Shown: piece after piece, positions 1-7,876 of the stretch
Numbering within the stretch: position 1 is the stretch's first letter
How the letters are laid out: each line of letters starts with the position of its first letter
NCBI GenBank assembly: GCA_005779525.1
Contig: SXIZ01000028.1
Location: forward strand, 1-17,427
Direction: 5' to 3'
Source of the DNA: Methylococcaceae bacterium
Lineage (GTDB): Bacteria; Pseudomonadota; Gammaproteobacteria; Methylococcales; Methylomonadaceae
DNA: 17,427 nucleotides
Position numbers and translations under genes: made by a program
Notes under the pieces: model-generated
Seen by the model: the letters and a program-made list of their open reading frames with translations, nothing else
Told to the model about the DNA's origin: nothing
Databases searched by the model: none

Positions 1-2
1 CT

Positions 3-371
3 AATGGCAAAGCCGTCACCGTGACAGGCTTAAGTTTTACTGGCGCCGATGCAGGGAACTACAGTGTGGTGCAACCCGCAGGCTTAACTGCCAATATCAC
101 TGCCGCTCCGTTAAGCATTACGGGCTTGACCGCGAATAACAAAGTATACAACGCGAACACCGCTGCCAGTTTAAGTGGCACGCCAAGCATTACTCCGCTG
201 GGTAGCGATATCGTCAACGTGACTGGCACTGCCGTAGGAAGCTTTGCTACCAAAGATGTTGCCAACGGCAAAGCCGTCACCGTGACAGGCTTAAGTTTTA
301 CTGGAGCGGATGCAGGTAACTACAGTGTGGTGCAACCGACTGATTTAACTGCCAATATTACGCCTGCAAGT
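3..371 (+). repeat. Direct repeat with 261-bp period encoding 87-residue YDG units
   Basis: The stretch beginning at 3 recurs at 264, an offset of 261 bp (87 codons). The longest identical run I can follow covers about 34 bases (roughly 9-42 and 270-303), and similarity extends through about 110 bases before the second copy gives way to a diverged unit. Copy one continues off the left edge, so the array is probably longer upstream. Most differences that I see are synonymous third-position changes plus a PAGL versus PTDL swap. Confidence 0.9.
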
Positions 372-3101
372 CTCACCTTCCTAAACATAAGTGTACTCGA
401 TAAAGTTTACGATGGTTCAACCAATGCCACTCTCAATCTAACAACAGCAGTTTTTCAGGGCAAATTGAATACCGATGATCTTAGCTTAAGTCATGCTACA
501 GCTGATTTTAGCGATAAAAATGTGGGCAATCTTAAAACTGTTAATATAAGAGGAATGACCTTGGGGGGAGCTGATGCGCATAACTATACATTGCTGTCGG
601 ATGCTGGAGTGAGTCAGGGTAATATTACCCGTTTAGCAAATGTAACGTGGGCAGGCGGATCGGTGGGTAACTGGTTTGATCCTGCTAATTGGCAGGATGG
701 CGCGGTGCCTGATTTAAGTAATGTGGCCAATGTAGCCTTACCCGCAGGTGTTGAGGTTAACTTCAATACGACTCAGGTTGCTCCGGCAGAAATTGGCCCT
801 GTTCATCTGGAATCGTTAACTTCGCTAGGACGATTTAACCAGCAAGCCGGAGAGCTGATTATCGGTAGCGGAGGTCTTACGCTTGCTGATTTTAATCAAG
901 CAGGAGGCAGGTTGACGAGTGAGGGAGATTTTACTGTAACCTCGGCGTTTAGTCAGAATGGTGCAGGGAGTGCCAATATCATGGGTCAAACCAATATTAA
1001 TGATAATGCGGGCGGAGTGCTTTTAGGTAATTTGAACAGCACGGGCGAATTGCAACTCAAAAGCACGGGAGGACCGATTAGCCAAGCCGCAGGAACGGCA
1101 CTACAGATTACTGGAGCGGCCGACGTACTTGCCTATAATTCACTCCCAACTAATCCTGCGGATATTCAGTTAATTAATTCGGGCAATGACTTTGCTGGCG
1201 GTTTAAGTCTTAATGGGGCGCGTGTTGCGGTTAATGATCTGAATAGTCTGCTACTACAAAATGTGAATGCTGAAAGCTTAGACGTGAACAGTCATGGAGA
1301 TTTACTGATTGGTAAAGCGCTGGTTAAAGGAGATTTGGGGCTGCGTACCACCCAAGGCAACATCTCTCAACAGGGGCCAATTATTGCTTTGGGGACCTCG
1401 ACGATAGCTACCCAAGATGGAAGAGTGTTCTTAAATAATCCTGGCAATGTTTTAAATTTCCCTAGCGCGCCTGAGGACCCTGCTCCCGCAGCTCCTCCGT
1501 CCACTACTACAAAAACGGAAACGGTCGTCATTGCAGGGCATACCTTGCAATTGATTACGACGAATGAGGCGTCAGGGCAACAGCGGCAAACATTGGTTTT
1601 ACCGCCTAACACGAATGCTACTAATGACACCCCCGTTATTAATTTACCTTTAGCCACCGATGCACAAGGCCGAGCACTCCTTGAAATTAATTTACCCGCC
1701 AATATTGGGGTAAGTGCAACCACGCAAAACCTGGGGCAAACCCAAGTGGTGGATTTAGCGCAAACACTGATCAATCTGACACAGACACATGTCACAAGTA
1801 ATGAATTAGCCAATATTATTGATAAAGGCATTAATTCATATACACCGACAGTCAAAGATCAATCCCAAGTGACGGTACGCCAAATAACTTTTAATGCGCC
1901 GACTACGAATGCGCTTACTCATCCTTTAAGTATTAACGGTGCTCAAGGGGTAGGGGGCGATGGTCTCCTGCATCCGTTACGCGAAGAAGCTCTGGTGATT
2001 GATGCGCGGCAATTACCTGCAGACACGGTTATCCAGCTGGAGAATATTGAATTTGCGATTGTGATTGGTCACGTTACCATTAAAGGGGGGGCAGGAAGAA
2101 ATATTATGATCGGTGATGATGCCGCGCAGTATATTATGTCAGGGAGTGCAGATGACATCCTACGTGGCTTAGGGGGTAACGATGTTCTGGGTTCGCGTAA
2201 TGGCAATGATACACTGTATGGCGATGACGGCAATGATCAACTGGCAGGTGGCGAGGATAATGATCATTTAGAGGGTGGAACAGGTAATGACTTGCTGCAA
2301 GGGGGACTGCCAGACCAAGGACATTGGAATTTTAGCTTTAACCGAAGCAATACTTTACAAACTGAGCTAACGTCATCTTTTGCTCCGGTTGCAAATACGC
2401 GCTATGACATTAATCTAAGTTTATTAGATCGCTATCATACGGATTTGCAGTTTTTAAAGGCCAATCCCAATAGCCTGATCACGACATCTTTGCTTTATCA
2501 AGCGGTCACCCAAAAGCCAATGACCGATATAAAGCTGTTGAATCAATTAACGGCTCCCGGTTACAGTGATCAGCAATTGGCCAACATGGCCTTGGATTAT
2601 CTAAAGACATTGCCAGGTTATCAGCAATTGGATAATCTTAATTTCAGCCAAATACTGGTCAACAGTATGTTAGGTCGGAGTTTGGCGCCTACTGAACAAA
2701 GTGCGATTGTGCAATATTTTAATCAGGGTGGCACGCGGGAAGATGGCTTGTTGTACCTAAGTCATTTACCCGAATACCGTATGCGTCTTAATGCAAATTC
2801 AGAGCTGACTCTGCTGGATTATAGTAATACTGGACGCGGCTGGTTTGCTCACAGCGGCAATGATACCTTGCTGGGAGGCGCTGGTAATGATGTGCTGATT
2901 GCGGATGATGGCCAAGATGTGTACCAAGGCGGGGAGGGTGAGGACACCTTAATTATTGGTCGAGATTTGGCGCAATATTCGGTGCAACACACCGAGGGTA
3001 GTCGTGAGTGGCAAGCGACTTTCATTCCTACGGGCGAGCAGATGCTGATCCAAAATATCGAAAAGGTGATCATTAATAATACTCAGTATGATCTCAATTA
3101 A
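3..3101 (+). CDS. Giant YDG/RTX-repeat adhesin, 3' part (5' end outside window)
   Basis: The reading frame is open to the left edge and the first residues continue a repeat, so the true start lies upstream. Numbering from the in-frame GTG at 21, residues about 1-205 are YDG-type repeats as in filamentous-haemagglutinin-like adhesins. Two units are 87 residues apart and nearly identical; a third, diverged one carries the classic KVYDGSTNATL motif. Residues 206-650 are glycine/asparagine-rich beta-type sequence with a WAGG...NWFDPANW segment typical of autotransporter-like passengers and a proline-rich break near 482-495. Residues 688-762 hold RTX nonapeptides (GGNDVLGSRNGND, GNDTLYGDDGND). Residues about 815-925 are helical and resemble DUF4214 (NSMLGRSLAPTE). 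A second RTX block lies at 944-978, followed by a C-terminal tail like those of type I secretion substrates. I infer a calcium-stabilised surface or secreted adhesin. No ABC exporter or TpsB partner is in view. Confidence 0.85.
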   Translation, partial: NGKAVTVTGLSFTGADAGNYSVVQPAGLTANITAAPLSITGLTANNKVYNANTAASLSGTPSITPLGSDIVNVTGTAVGSFATKDVANGKAVTVTGLSFTGADAGNYSVVQPTDLTANITPASLTFLNISVLDKVYDGSTNATLNLTTAVFQGKLNTDDLSLSHATADFSDKNVGNLKTVNIRGMTLGGADAHNYTLLSDAGVSQGNITRLANVTWAGGSVGNWFDPANWQDGAVPDLSNVANVALPAGVEVNFNTTQVAPAEIGPVHLESLTSLGRFNQQAGELIIGSGGLTLADFNQAGGRLTSEGDFTVTSAFSQNGAGSANIMGQTNINDNAGGVLLGNLNSTGELQLKSTGGPISQAAGTALQITGAADVLAYNSLPTNPADIQLINSGNDFAGGLSLNGARVAVNDLNSLLLQNVNAESLDVNSHGDLLIGKALVKGDLGLRTTQGNISQQGPIIALGTSTIATQDGRVFLNNPGNVLNFPSAPEDPAPAAPPSTTTKTETVVIAGHTLQLITTNEASGQQRQTLVLPPNTNATNDTPVINLPLATDAQGRALLEINLPANIGVSATTQNLGQTQVVDLAQTLINLTQTHVTSNELANIIDKGINSYTPTVKDQSQVTVRQITFNAPTTNALTHPLSINGAQGVGGDGLLHPLREEALVIDARQLPADTVIQLENIEFAIVIGHVTIKGGAGRNIMIGDDAAQYIMSGSADDILRGLGGNDVLGSRNGNDTLYGDDGNDQLAGGEDNDHLEGGTGNDLLQGGLPDQGHWNFSFNRSNTLQTELTSSFAPVANTRYDINLSLLDRYHTDLQFLKANPNSLITTSLLYQAVTQKPMTDIKLLNQLTAPGYSDQQLANMALDYLKTLPGYQQLDNLNFSQILVNSMLGRSLAPTEQSAIVQYFNQGGTREDGLLYLSHLPEYRMRLNANSELTLLDYSNTGRGWFAHSGNDTLLGGAGNDVLIADDGQDVYQGGEGEDTLIIGRDLAQYSVQHTEGSREWQATFIPTGEQMLIQNIEKVIINNTQYDLN

Positions 3102-3157
3102 TCGTAGCTTTCTAGTTTACGTCTAGGACATTATGAGATCTTGCGCCTAATAATCGT

Positions 3158-3163
3158 TATAAT
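3158..3163 (+). promoter_or_regulatory. -10 box (TATAAT) upstream of glf
   Basis: A perfect TATAAT lies 33 bases before the glf ATG in the short gap after the adhesin gene. No good -35 is found at normal spacing; TTGCGC at 3141-3146 is too close (11 bases). The promoter is therefore plausible but not complete. It would separate glf transcription from the adhesin gene. Confidence 0.4.
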
Positions 3164-3196
3164 GGGTATTTTTTGTTTCATACTGAAATACTTATT

Positions 3197-4363
3197 ATGT
3201 TTGATACCATTATTATTGGTGCGGGCTTTGCTGGCAGCGTACTGGCAGAAAGACTTGCGACCCAGGAACAAAAACGCGTTCTAGTGATAGATAAACGTCG
3301 GCATATCGGCGGCAATTGTTATGATTGTTTTGATGAGCAGGGCGTATTGATACACCAGTACGGACCGCATTTGTTCCATACCGATAATAAAGACGTCTTC
3401 GATTATCTGAGTCAATTTACTGAATGGCGCAATTATCAACATGAAGTGCTGGCGTTTATTGACGGACAGATGGTTCCGGCGCCGTTTAATTTACAGGCGA
3501 TTGAGCAACTGTTTCCCCCAGCATTAGCCGCTTCGTTAACCGCAAAGCTACTTGCTGTTTATGGCTATGGAAAAAAAGTGCCCATTTTGGAATTGCGGCA
3601 ACAAGATGATGCGGAGCTAAAATTTCTGGCGGATTTTATCTATAACAAATTATTTGTTAACTATACCGCGAAACAATGGGGTATGAAGCCGGAGGAAATT
3701 TCACCTGAAGTCACTGGGCGTGTGCCAGTGCATATCTCGCGGGATAACCGCTATTTTCAAGATAAATATCAGGTGGTGCCTAAACATGGCTATACTAAAA
3801 TCTTTGAAAATCTGTTACAGCATCCCAATATCAGTCTCATGTTGAATACTGACTTTAACAGTGTCATGCAGTTTAATCCAGGCACCGGGGCGTTACAGTT
3901 ATTCGATACCCCGTTTAAAGGCGAGTTGATTTACACCGGACTGATTGATGAATTATTTGGCTATCGTTTTGGCGAGCTGCCTTATCGTTCATTGCATTTT
4001 GACTTTGAACATTTACAGCAAGAGTTTTTCCAAGCTGCCACTACGGTAAATTATCCCAACGATTATGACTATACGCGCATCACCGAATTCAAGCGCCTGA
4101 GTGGTCAAACGGTCAATGGCACCACGATTGTAAAAGAGTATCCCCAAGCTTACGATCGCCACGACCCCAGCAAAAACATACCTTACTACCCGATTTTTAC
4201 CGAGGAAAATGCGCAACGCTTTGCGCAGTACCAAACTTTTGCACAGCGCTTCAACAATATCACGCTCGTCGGACGACTAGCCGAAAATCGTTATTATGAT
4301 ATGGACGATATGGTTGCCCGTGCCTTAGATGTGTTTGCAGCACGCGCGAGCAACTCAGGTTAG
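3197..4363 (+). CDS. glf: UDP-galactopyranose mutase
   Basis: This flavoenzyme interconverts UDP-galactopyranose and UDP-galactofuranose in the cytoplasm, supplying Galf for O-antigen, capsule or other surface glycans. The 388-residue protein has the usual bacterial length. An FAD-binding GAGFAG lies at residues 8-13, followed by VIDKRRHIGGNCYD at 30-43 and the family segment QYGPHLFHT at 54-62. The substrate-site KQWG at 159-162 and VTGRVPV (Arg175) are present, as are TRITEFKR at 293-300 (Arg294) and GRLAENRYYDMDD at 359-371. The ATG at 3197 is chosen over an in-frame TTG at 3173 because it puts the flavin-binding strand at the N terminus as in homologues. The Shine-Dalgarno sequence is weak. 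It is followed after 18 bases by an acyltransferase gene in the same direction, a likely operon for surface sugar synthesis and decoration. Confidence 0.96.
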   Translation: MFDTIIIGAGFAGSVLAERLATQEQKRVLVIDKRRHIGGNCYDCFDEQGVLIHQYGPHLFHTDNKDVFDYLSQFTEWRNYQHEVLAFIDGQMVPAPFNLQAIEQLFPPALAASLTAKLLAVYGYGKKVPILELRQQDDAELKFLADFIYNKLFVNYTAKQWGMKPEEISPEVTGRVPVHISRDNRYFQDKYQVVPKHGYTKIFENLLQHPNISLMLNTDFNSVMQFNPGTGALQLFDTPFKGELIYTGLIDELFGYRFGELPYRSLHFDFEHLQQEFFQAATTVNYPNDYDYTRITEFKRLSGQTVNGTTIVKEYPQAYDRHDPSKNIPYYPIFTEENAQRFAQYQTFAQRFNNITLVGRLAENRYYDMDDMVARALDVFAARASNSG

Positions 4364-4381
4364 TGTTCGATTGCATCGAGG

Positions 4382-5419
4382 GTGAATGCTTTAATTTCTG
4401 CAAGAATCCATCAGCTACGGGCGTTAGCTGCGCTTTGGGTGTTTATTTTTCACTATACACACTTTATCGCACGCCCGTATTTTGCCCCGCTGGCCACTGC
4501 CAATCCCTTTAAGCTGCTCGCCTATTATGGATACGCAGGCGTTTCACTATTTTTTTGCCTAAGTGGCTTGTTGTTTGCTCAGACCTATTGTCCCAACGCT
4601 AGCTTTAAATTATGGGATTATTATGCCAAACGCTTGTTACGTATTTTGCCCGCATTTTGCGGGCTATTATTGGTATATGAGCTCAGTAGCACGGAGCCCT
4701 TACTGGCGTTGCCGAGATTATTTGGTCAGGTTTTTGCACTGGACATTCAGGGGTATCCCAACGCTATAGGGCATTTGTGGTCGATTAATCGGGAATTGCA
4801 GTGTTATTTACTCTTTCCCTTGCTTTGGTGGTGCGCTCGTCATTTACCCCCAATGCTTTTATCGCTGCTTGGGATATCAGCGCTCAGCGTAAGCCTGTTA
4901 TGGGCGTATCAAAATCAAGTAGCTTTGCCATTTTTTTATGGCACTTTTGGGCTTCGGTGGTTTGAATTTATTGTAGGAATGTTGGCGGGTATCTATTTGC
5001 AGCGCTTGCCCCACTTCCGTTGGCAATTAATGGTGATGTGCTTGTTCTATTCAGGTATATTGACCTTACAACATCAGTACATCTGGGAAACACCGCTCGC
5101 ATTTTCAGTAGTTAGTTTTGCTTGGTTAGTGCTTAATAGTGTGCTGTGTGCGAGTTTTATCGTGGCATATTTAGGTCACACTGCAAATTTACCTGATTGG
5201 GCTTATCAAATATTGGAAAATATTGGGCGTATCAGTTATTCTTTTTATCTGTATCACTTTTTAATCATAGGCATGTTCGCTCGGCATCGGGAGTGGATGT
5301 TCGGTAATAATCCAGTCGATATGCTATGGATACTAGCGTTAAGCCTTTGTGCAGCGTGGTTGTCCTATAATTTTATAGAGCAACCCGGGCTAAAGCTGAA
5401 GCGGATTATCTTTCATTAG
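4382..5419 (+). CDS. Acyltransferase family 3 membrane protein (sugar O-acyltransferase)
   Basis: This is a 345-residue polytopic membrane protein of the acyltransferase-3 family (PF01757), whose members O-acetylate or otherwise acylate peptidoglycan, O-antigen or exopolysaccharide. The N-terminal motif QLRALAALWVFIFHYTHF has the family Arg (13) and His (24). SLFFCLSGLLFAQ (55-67), YAKRLLRILPAF (81-92) and GHLWSINRELQCYLLFPLLWW (around 128-148) match the family's LSGFLI, RRxxRIxP and WSLxVExQFYLLxP blocks. About ten hydrophobic segments are spread over the length. The frame is bounded upstream by the glf stop codon; GTG at 4382 is the only good start and directly follows a GAGG. Its 18-base distance from glf suggests co-transcription and a shared role in a galactofuranose-containing surface glycan. 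The acyl donor and acceptor cannot be read from the sequence. Confidence 0.9.
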   Translation: MNALISARIHQLRALAALWVFIFHYTHFIARPYFAPLATANPFKLLAYYGYAGVSLFFCLSGLLFAQTYCPNASFKLWDYYAKRLLRILPAFCGLLLVYELSSTEPLLALPRLFGQVFALDIQGYPNAIGHLWSINRELQCYLLFPLLWWCARHLPPMLLSLLGISALSVSLLWAYQNQVALPFFYGTFGLRWFEFIVGMLAGIYLQRLPHFRWQLMVMCLFYSGILTLQHQYIWETPLAFSVVSFAWLVLNSVLCASFIVAYLGHTANLPDWAYQILENIGRISYSFYLYHFLIIGMFARHREWMFGNNPVDMLWILALSLCAAWLSYNFIEQPGLKLKRIIFH

Positions 5420-5459
5420 CTTGGGGACTGTAAATCCTTATTTGCTGCACATTGTCGCG

Positions 5460-5480
5460 ATATACTAATCTGAAGTATAT
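5460..5480. promoter_or_regulatory. 7-7-7 inverted repeat overlapping protease promoter
   Basis: ATATACT at 5460-5466 and AGTATAT at 5474-5480 are perfect inverted repeats separated by 7 bases. A -10-like TATACT (5461-5466) lies in the left arm. A second promoter option, TTGTCG (5452-5457) with TATATG (5476-5481) at 18-base spacing, uses the right arm. The dyad lies 36-56 bases before the protease ATG, so it could be an operator for a dimeric regulator. A chance AT-rich palindrome remains possible. Confidence 0.4.
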
Positions 5481-5515
5481 GCGTTTTTTTTAACTTTTAT
5501 CCAAGGTTATGAGTT

Positions 5516-6589
5516 ATGCGTTTGGTTCAGATAATTTTATGTATCACTTTCTCTAGTTCCGCTGTTACGGCGGCAGATTACCCCATCACTGCCAAAATTA
5601 TCGGTGGGCAAACAGCCAGCTCAACTGCGTGGCCTTGGATGGCGGCATTAAGTAATAAGAGTCTAACTGCAATCAGTGGTTTGTTTTGTGGTGGCAGTTT
5701 AATTGCCCAAAATTGGGTGCTGACTGCGGCGCACTGTATGTTTGATAACAAAAATCAGCTGGAGACTCCGCAGAATCTCAGAGTGCAAATCAACAGCGCT
5801 AACTTAAACTCGATTACTGGAGAAGTGCATAATGTTGCAGAAATTCATGTACACCCCGCATTTAACCAAACCAATCTTAATAACGATTTGGCGTTGCTGA
5901 AGTTAAGTGAGAATTCAAATGTAACTCCAATTGAAATTCTCCCGGCTAATAGCAGTCAAGACGAGGCGGGACAGAATAGTATTGCTTTAGGTTGGGGTAA
6001 TACCTCGACCCGACGCATTGTGTTTCCTACGGATTTACATCAAGTTGCCTTGCCTATCATTAGTAATGCGGTGTGCAGTCGGGCGTTGACAGGCATTATT
6101 GATAGCATGGTTTGTGCTGGGCAAGTGACTGGAGGAGTTGATACTTGCGAAGGTGATAGTGGAGGACCACTTTTGGTGTTTGATCAAGAAAGCCAATCCT
6201 ATCGGCAAGCGGCAATTACCAGTTTTGGCGAGTCCAAATGTGCGGCCCCAGGATTTTATGGGGTGTATACCCGTGTTGATCAATTCAATGACTTTATTTC
6301 GAATACGATTTGCAGTGCGGAACAAATTCCGACAGCACCGCAGTTAAAGCTGACGGTAAATAAAACCTTAGTGCAAGTCAGTTGGAATAAGGTATTAAAT
6401 GGACAACATTTTCGCTTGAATTATGCCCCGTATCCCACGGGTACGCCAATTGCAAGTATGGAAATGCATCAAAAGACCGAATATGCCGTGAATTTGCCGT
6501 TAAATAGTGCTTACTATGTTGCCATTACTGCATACAATGGCAATTGCAAAAGTGGCTATTCTAACGTGGAAACCTTTGTTGTTCGTTAG
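5516..6589 (+). CDS. Secreted trypsin-like serine protease (S1A) with C-terminal FN3-like domain
   Basis: This is a 357-residue secreted endopeptidase. The ATG is preceded by AAGG at 9-base spacing. A signal peptide (residues 1-19, AVTA-A) is followed by a very short propeptide ending in Lys27, then IIGG at 28-31, the classic zymogen-activation N terminus. The catalytic triad is complete: His73 in LTAAHC, Asp124 in NNDLALLKL and Ser215 in CEGDSGGP. Asp209, six residues before the serine, occupies the trypsin S1 position, predicting cleavage after Lys/Arg and possible self-activation at Lys27. Paired cysteines fit chymotrypsin-fold disulfides (Cys58/Cys74, Cys187/Cys200, Cys211/Cys242). Residues about 274-357 look like a fibronectin type III domain (VQVSWNKV, FRLNYAP, YYVAITAYN), possibly for substrate or surface binding. 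It lies 97 bases after the acyltransferase gene, with its own candidate promoter. Confidence 0.94.
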   Translation: MRLVQIILCITFSSSAVTAADYPITAKIIGGQTASSTAWPWMAALSNKSLTAISGLFCGGSLIAQNWVLTAAHCMFDNKNQLETPQNLRVQINSANLNSITGEVHNVAEIHVHPAFNQTNLNNDLALLKLSENSNVTPIEILPANSSQDEAGQNSIALGWGNTSTRRIVFPTDLHQVALPIISNAVCSRALTGIIDSMVCAGQVTGGVDTCEGDSGGPLLVFDQESQSYRQAAITSFGESKCAAPGFYGVYTRVDQFNDFISNTICSAEQIPTAPQLKLTVNKTLVQVSWNKVLNGQHFRLNYAPYPTGTPIASMEMHQKTEYAVNLPLNSAYYVAITAYNGNCKSGYSNVETFVVR

Positions 6590-6660
6590 GCCTTAGCTTA
6601 AACAGCTATCCACTCAATAGTACAGTCCCAGTTGATACATCAACTTGCTGCTATGAATAC

Positions 6661-6702
6661 AAAATACCCTCCGCGATGATTCATAGAGTGTGGGGTGTTT
6701 TT
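6661..6702 (+). terminator. Possible terminator of the protease gene
   Basis: The stem AAAATACCCT / GGGGTGTTTT gives ten pairs, two of them G-U, with a large 21-base loop, and runs into five T residues at 6698-6702. The position, about 70 bases after the protease stop, is reasonable. The large loop and short GC core make this a weak call. Confidence 0.35.
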
Positions 6703-6804
6703 GCGTGCCAAAGTAAATAAATTCAGCACTGGAACACTGTTGTAGTTTTTAAGTGCTACGCTGGGCAATCTCAGAATATAAATATTTCATTTACACTTTT
6801 TTTT

Positions 6805-6808
6805 GGAG
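6805..6808 (+). promoter_or_regulatory. Ribosome binding site fixing the dehydrogenase start
   Basis: GGAG lies 6 bases before the ATG at 6815. It overlaps an in-frame TTG at 6803 that would otherwise add four residues, so translation should begin at the ATG. Confidence 0.75.
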
Positions 6809-6814
6809 AACGAG

Positions 6815-7876
6815 ATGAGCAAAACTTTGAGTTATGCCGCCTTAAATGCAAAATCGGCATTAGTCCCGTTTGTTTTTGATAGACGTACACTGCAAGCAAC
6901 GGATGTGTTAATTGATATTCTTTATTGTGGCGTGTGTCATTCCGACATTCATCAGGTACGTAACGAATGGGGAAATTCGCAATTTCCCATGGTGCCAGGA
7001 CATGAAATTGTCGGTAGAGTGAAACAAGTCGGTAGCGCTGTGCAAGCGTTTAAAGCAGGTGATGTGGTTGGTGTAGGCTGTATGGTGGATGCGTGTCGCA
7101 CCTGTCCCGATTGTTTGGATAATCTGGAACAGTTTTGTAATCATCCAACCTTTACCTACAATAGTGATGACCTAAAATTTGGTGGTCGGACACAGGGCGG
7201 ATATTCAAGTCAGATTGTCGTCGAGCAGCATTTTGTACTGCGTATTTCGGAAAAATTAGAGCTTGCCGCCGCGGCTCCGCTATTATGTGCGGGGATTACC
7301 ACGTATTCACCTTTACGTCATTGGCAGGTGAAAGCAGGGGATAAAGTTGGTATTGTGGGATTGGGTGGCTTAGGGCATATGGGCGTGAAATTCGCACATG
7401 CTATGGGGGCTGAAGTCGTCTTATTCACTACCTCTGCAGCCAAAGTGAATGATGCTAAACGCTTGGGCGCTCATGCAGTGGTAATTTCCAAAGACCCGGC
7501 CGCAATGCAAGCGCACCTTGCCAGTTTTGACTTTATTTTGAATACTGTGGCTGCACCCCATGACTTAGATGCCTATACATCACTGCTAAAGCGCGATGGT
7601 GTTTTATGTTTGGTGGGAGTCCCCGACCAGCCCCATCCATCACCTTCGGTAGGCAATTTAATCTTTAAGCGTCGTAGTATCGTTGGCTCGTTAATCGGTG
7701 GCATTCAAGAAACCCAAGAAATGTTAGATTTTTGCGCGGAACATAATATTGTGTCTGATATTGAGTTGATTCCGATTCAGCAAATTAACACGGCTTACGA
7801 GCGCGTACTAAAAAGTGATGTGCAGTATCGGTTTGTGATTGATATGGCAAGCTTAAACGACGCTGATGGTGGTTAA
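6815..7876 (+). CDS. yahK: Zinc-dependent NADP-preferring alcohol/aldehyde dehydrogenase, YahK type
   Basis: This is a 353-residue cytoplasmic medium-chain dehydrogenase that resembles E. coli YahK over its whole length. Such enzymes mainly reduce a broad range of aldehydes with NADPH. Catalytic zinc ligands are Cys41 (CGVCHSD), His63 (PGHE) and Cys158 (LLCAGITTY). The structural-zinc cysteines are Cys94, 97, 100 and 108 (CRTCPDC...C). The Rossmann motif GLGGLGHMG lies at 182-190, followed by FTTSAAK at 204-210; the Thr/Ser-rich loop in place of an acidic residue fits NADP use. ILNTVAAPHDLD and MLDFCAEHNIVSDIELI are also YahK signatures. It appears monocistronic, with hairpin-bearing spaces on both sides, and converges on the minus-strand operon. 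A detoxifying role is inferred from the family. Confidence 0.94.
   Translation: MSKTLSYAALNAKSALVPFVFDRRTLQATDVLIDILYCGVCHSDIHQVRNEWGNSQFPMVPGHEIVGRVKQVGSAVQAFKAGDVVGVGCMVDACRTCPDCLDNLEQFCNHPTFTYNSDDLKFGGRTQGGYSSQIVVEQHFVLRISEKLELAAAAPLLCAGITTYSPLRHWQVKAGDKVGIVGLGGLGHMGVKFAHAMGAEVVLFTTSAAKVNDAKRLGAHAVVISKDPAAMQAHLASFDFILNTVAAPHDLDAYTSLLKRDGVLCLVGVPDQPHPSPSVGNLIFKRRSIVGSLIGGIQETQEMLDFCAEHNIVSDIELIPIQQINTAYERVLKSDVQYRFVIDMASLNDADGG

Larger units (their letters stand above)
6590..6814. other. 225-base intergenic region with several dyads
   Basis: No gene is seen here. Three inverted repeats are visible. The first is AGTTGAT-AC-ATCAACT at 6630-6645. The second is CTATGAAT at 6651-6658 with ATTCATAG at 6679-6686. 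The third is AAAATACCCT at 6661-6670 with GGGGTGTTTT at 6692-6701. The last two interleave, so they cannot both form as simple hairpins. A TATAAA at 6777-6782 may be the -10 of the downstream dehydrogenase, but its -35 is poor. Confidence 0.6.

Noticed and set aside
3..371. CRISPR or satellite-like array at the left edge
   Set aside because: The repeat stays in one open frame and encodes YDG domains, so it is a protein repeat.
1367..1855. A 162-codon minus-strand frame inside the adhesin gene
   Set aside because: It is antisense to a well-supported coding frame, and its product resembles no family. The openness reflects base composition.
3090..3140. GATCTCA/TGAGATC inverted repeat around the adhesin stop codon as a terminator
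   Set aside because: The loop is about 37 bases, the stem is short and no T-run follows. Chance pairing is likely.
3173..3196. Upstream TTG start for glf
   Set aside because: It would add eight residues before the flavin-binding strand, with no Shine-Dalgarno sequence. The ATG at 3197 gives the family's usual N terminus.
4361..4384. glf-acyltransferase fusion by reading through the TAG at 4361-4363
   Set aside because: The two genes are in the same frame with only 18 bases between, but both proteins have normal ends and starts for their families, and nothing suggests recoding.
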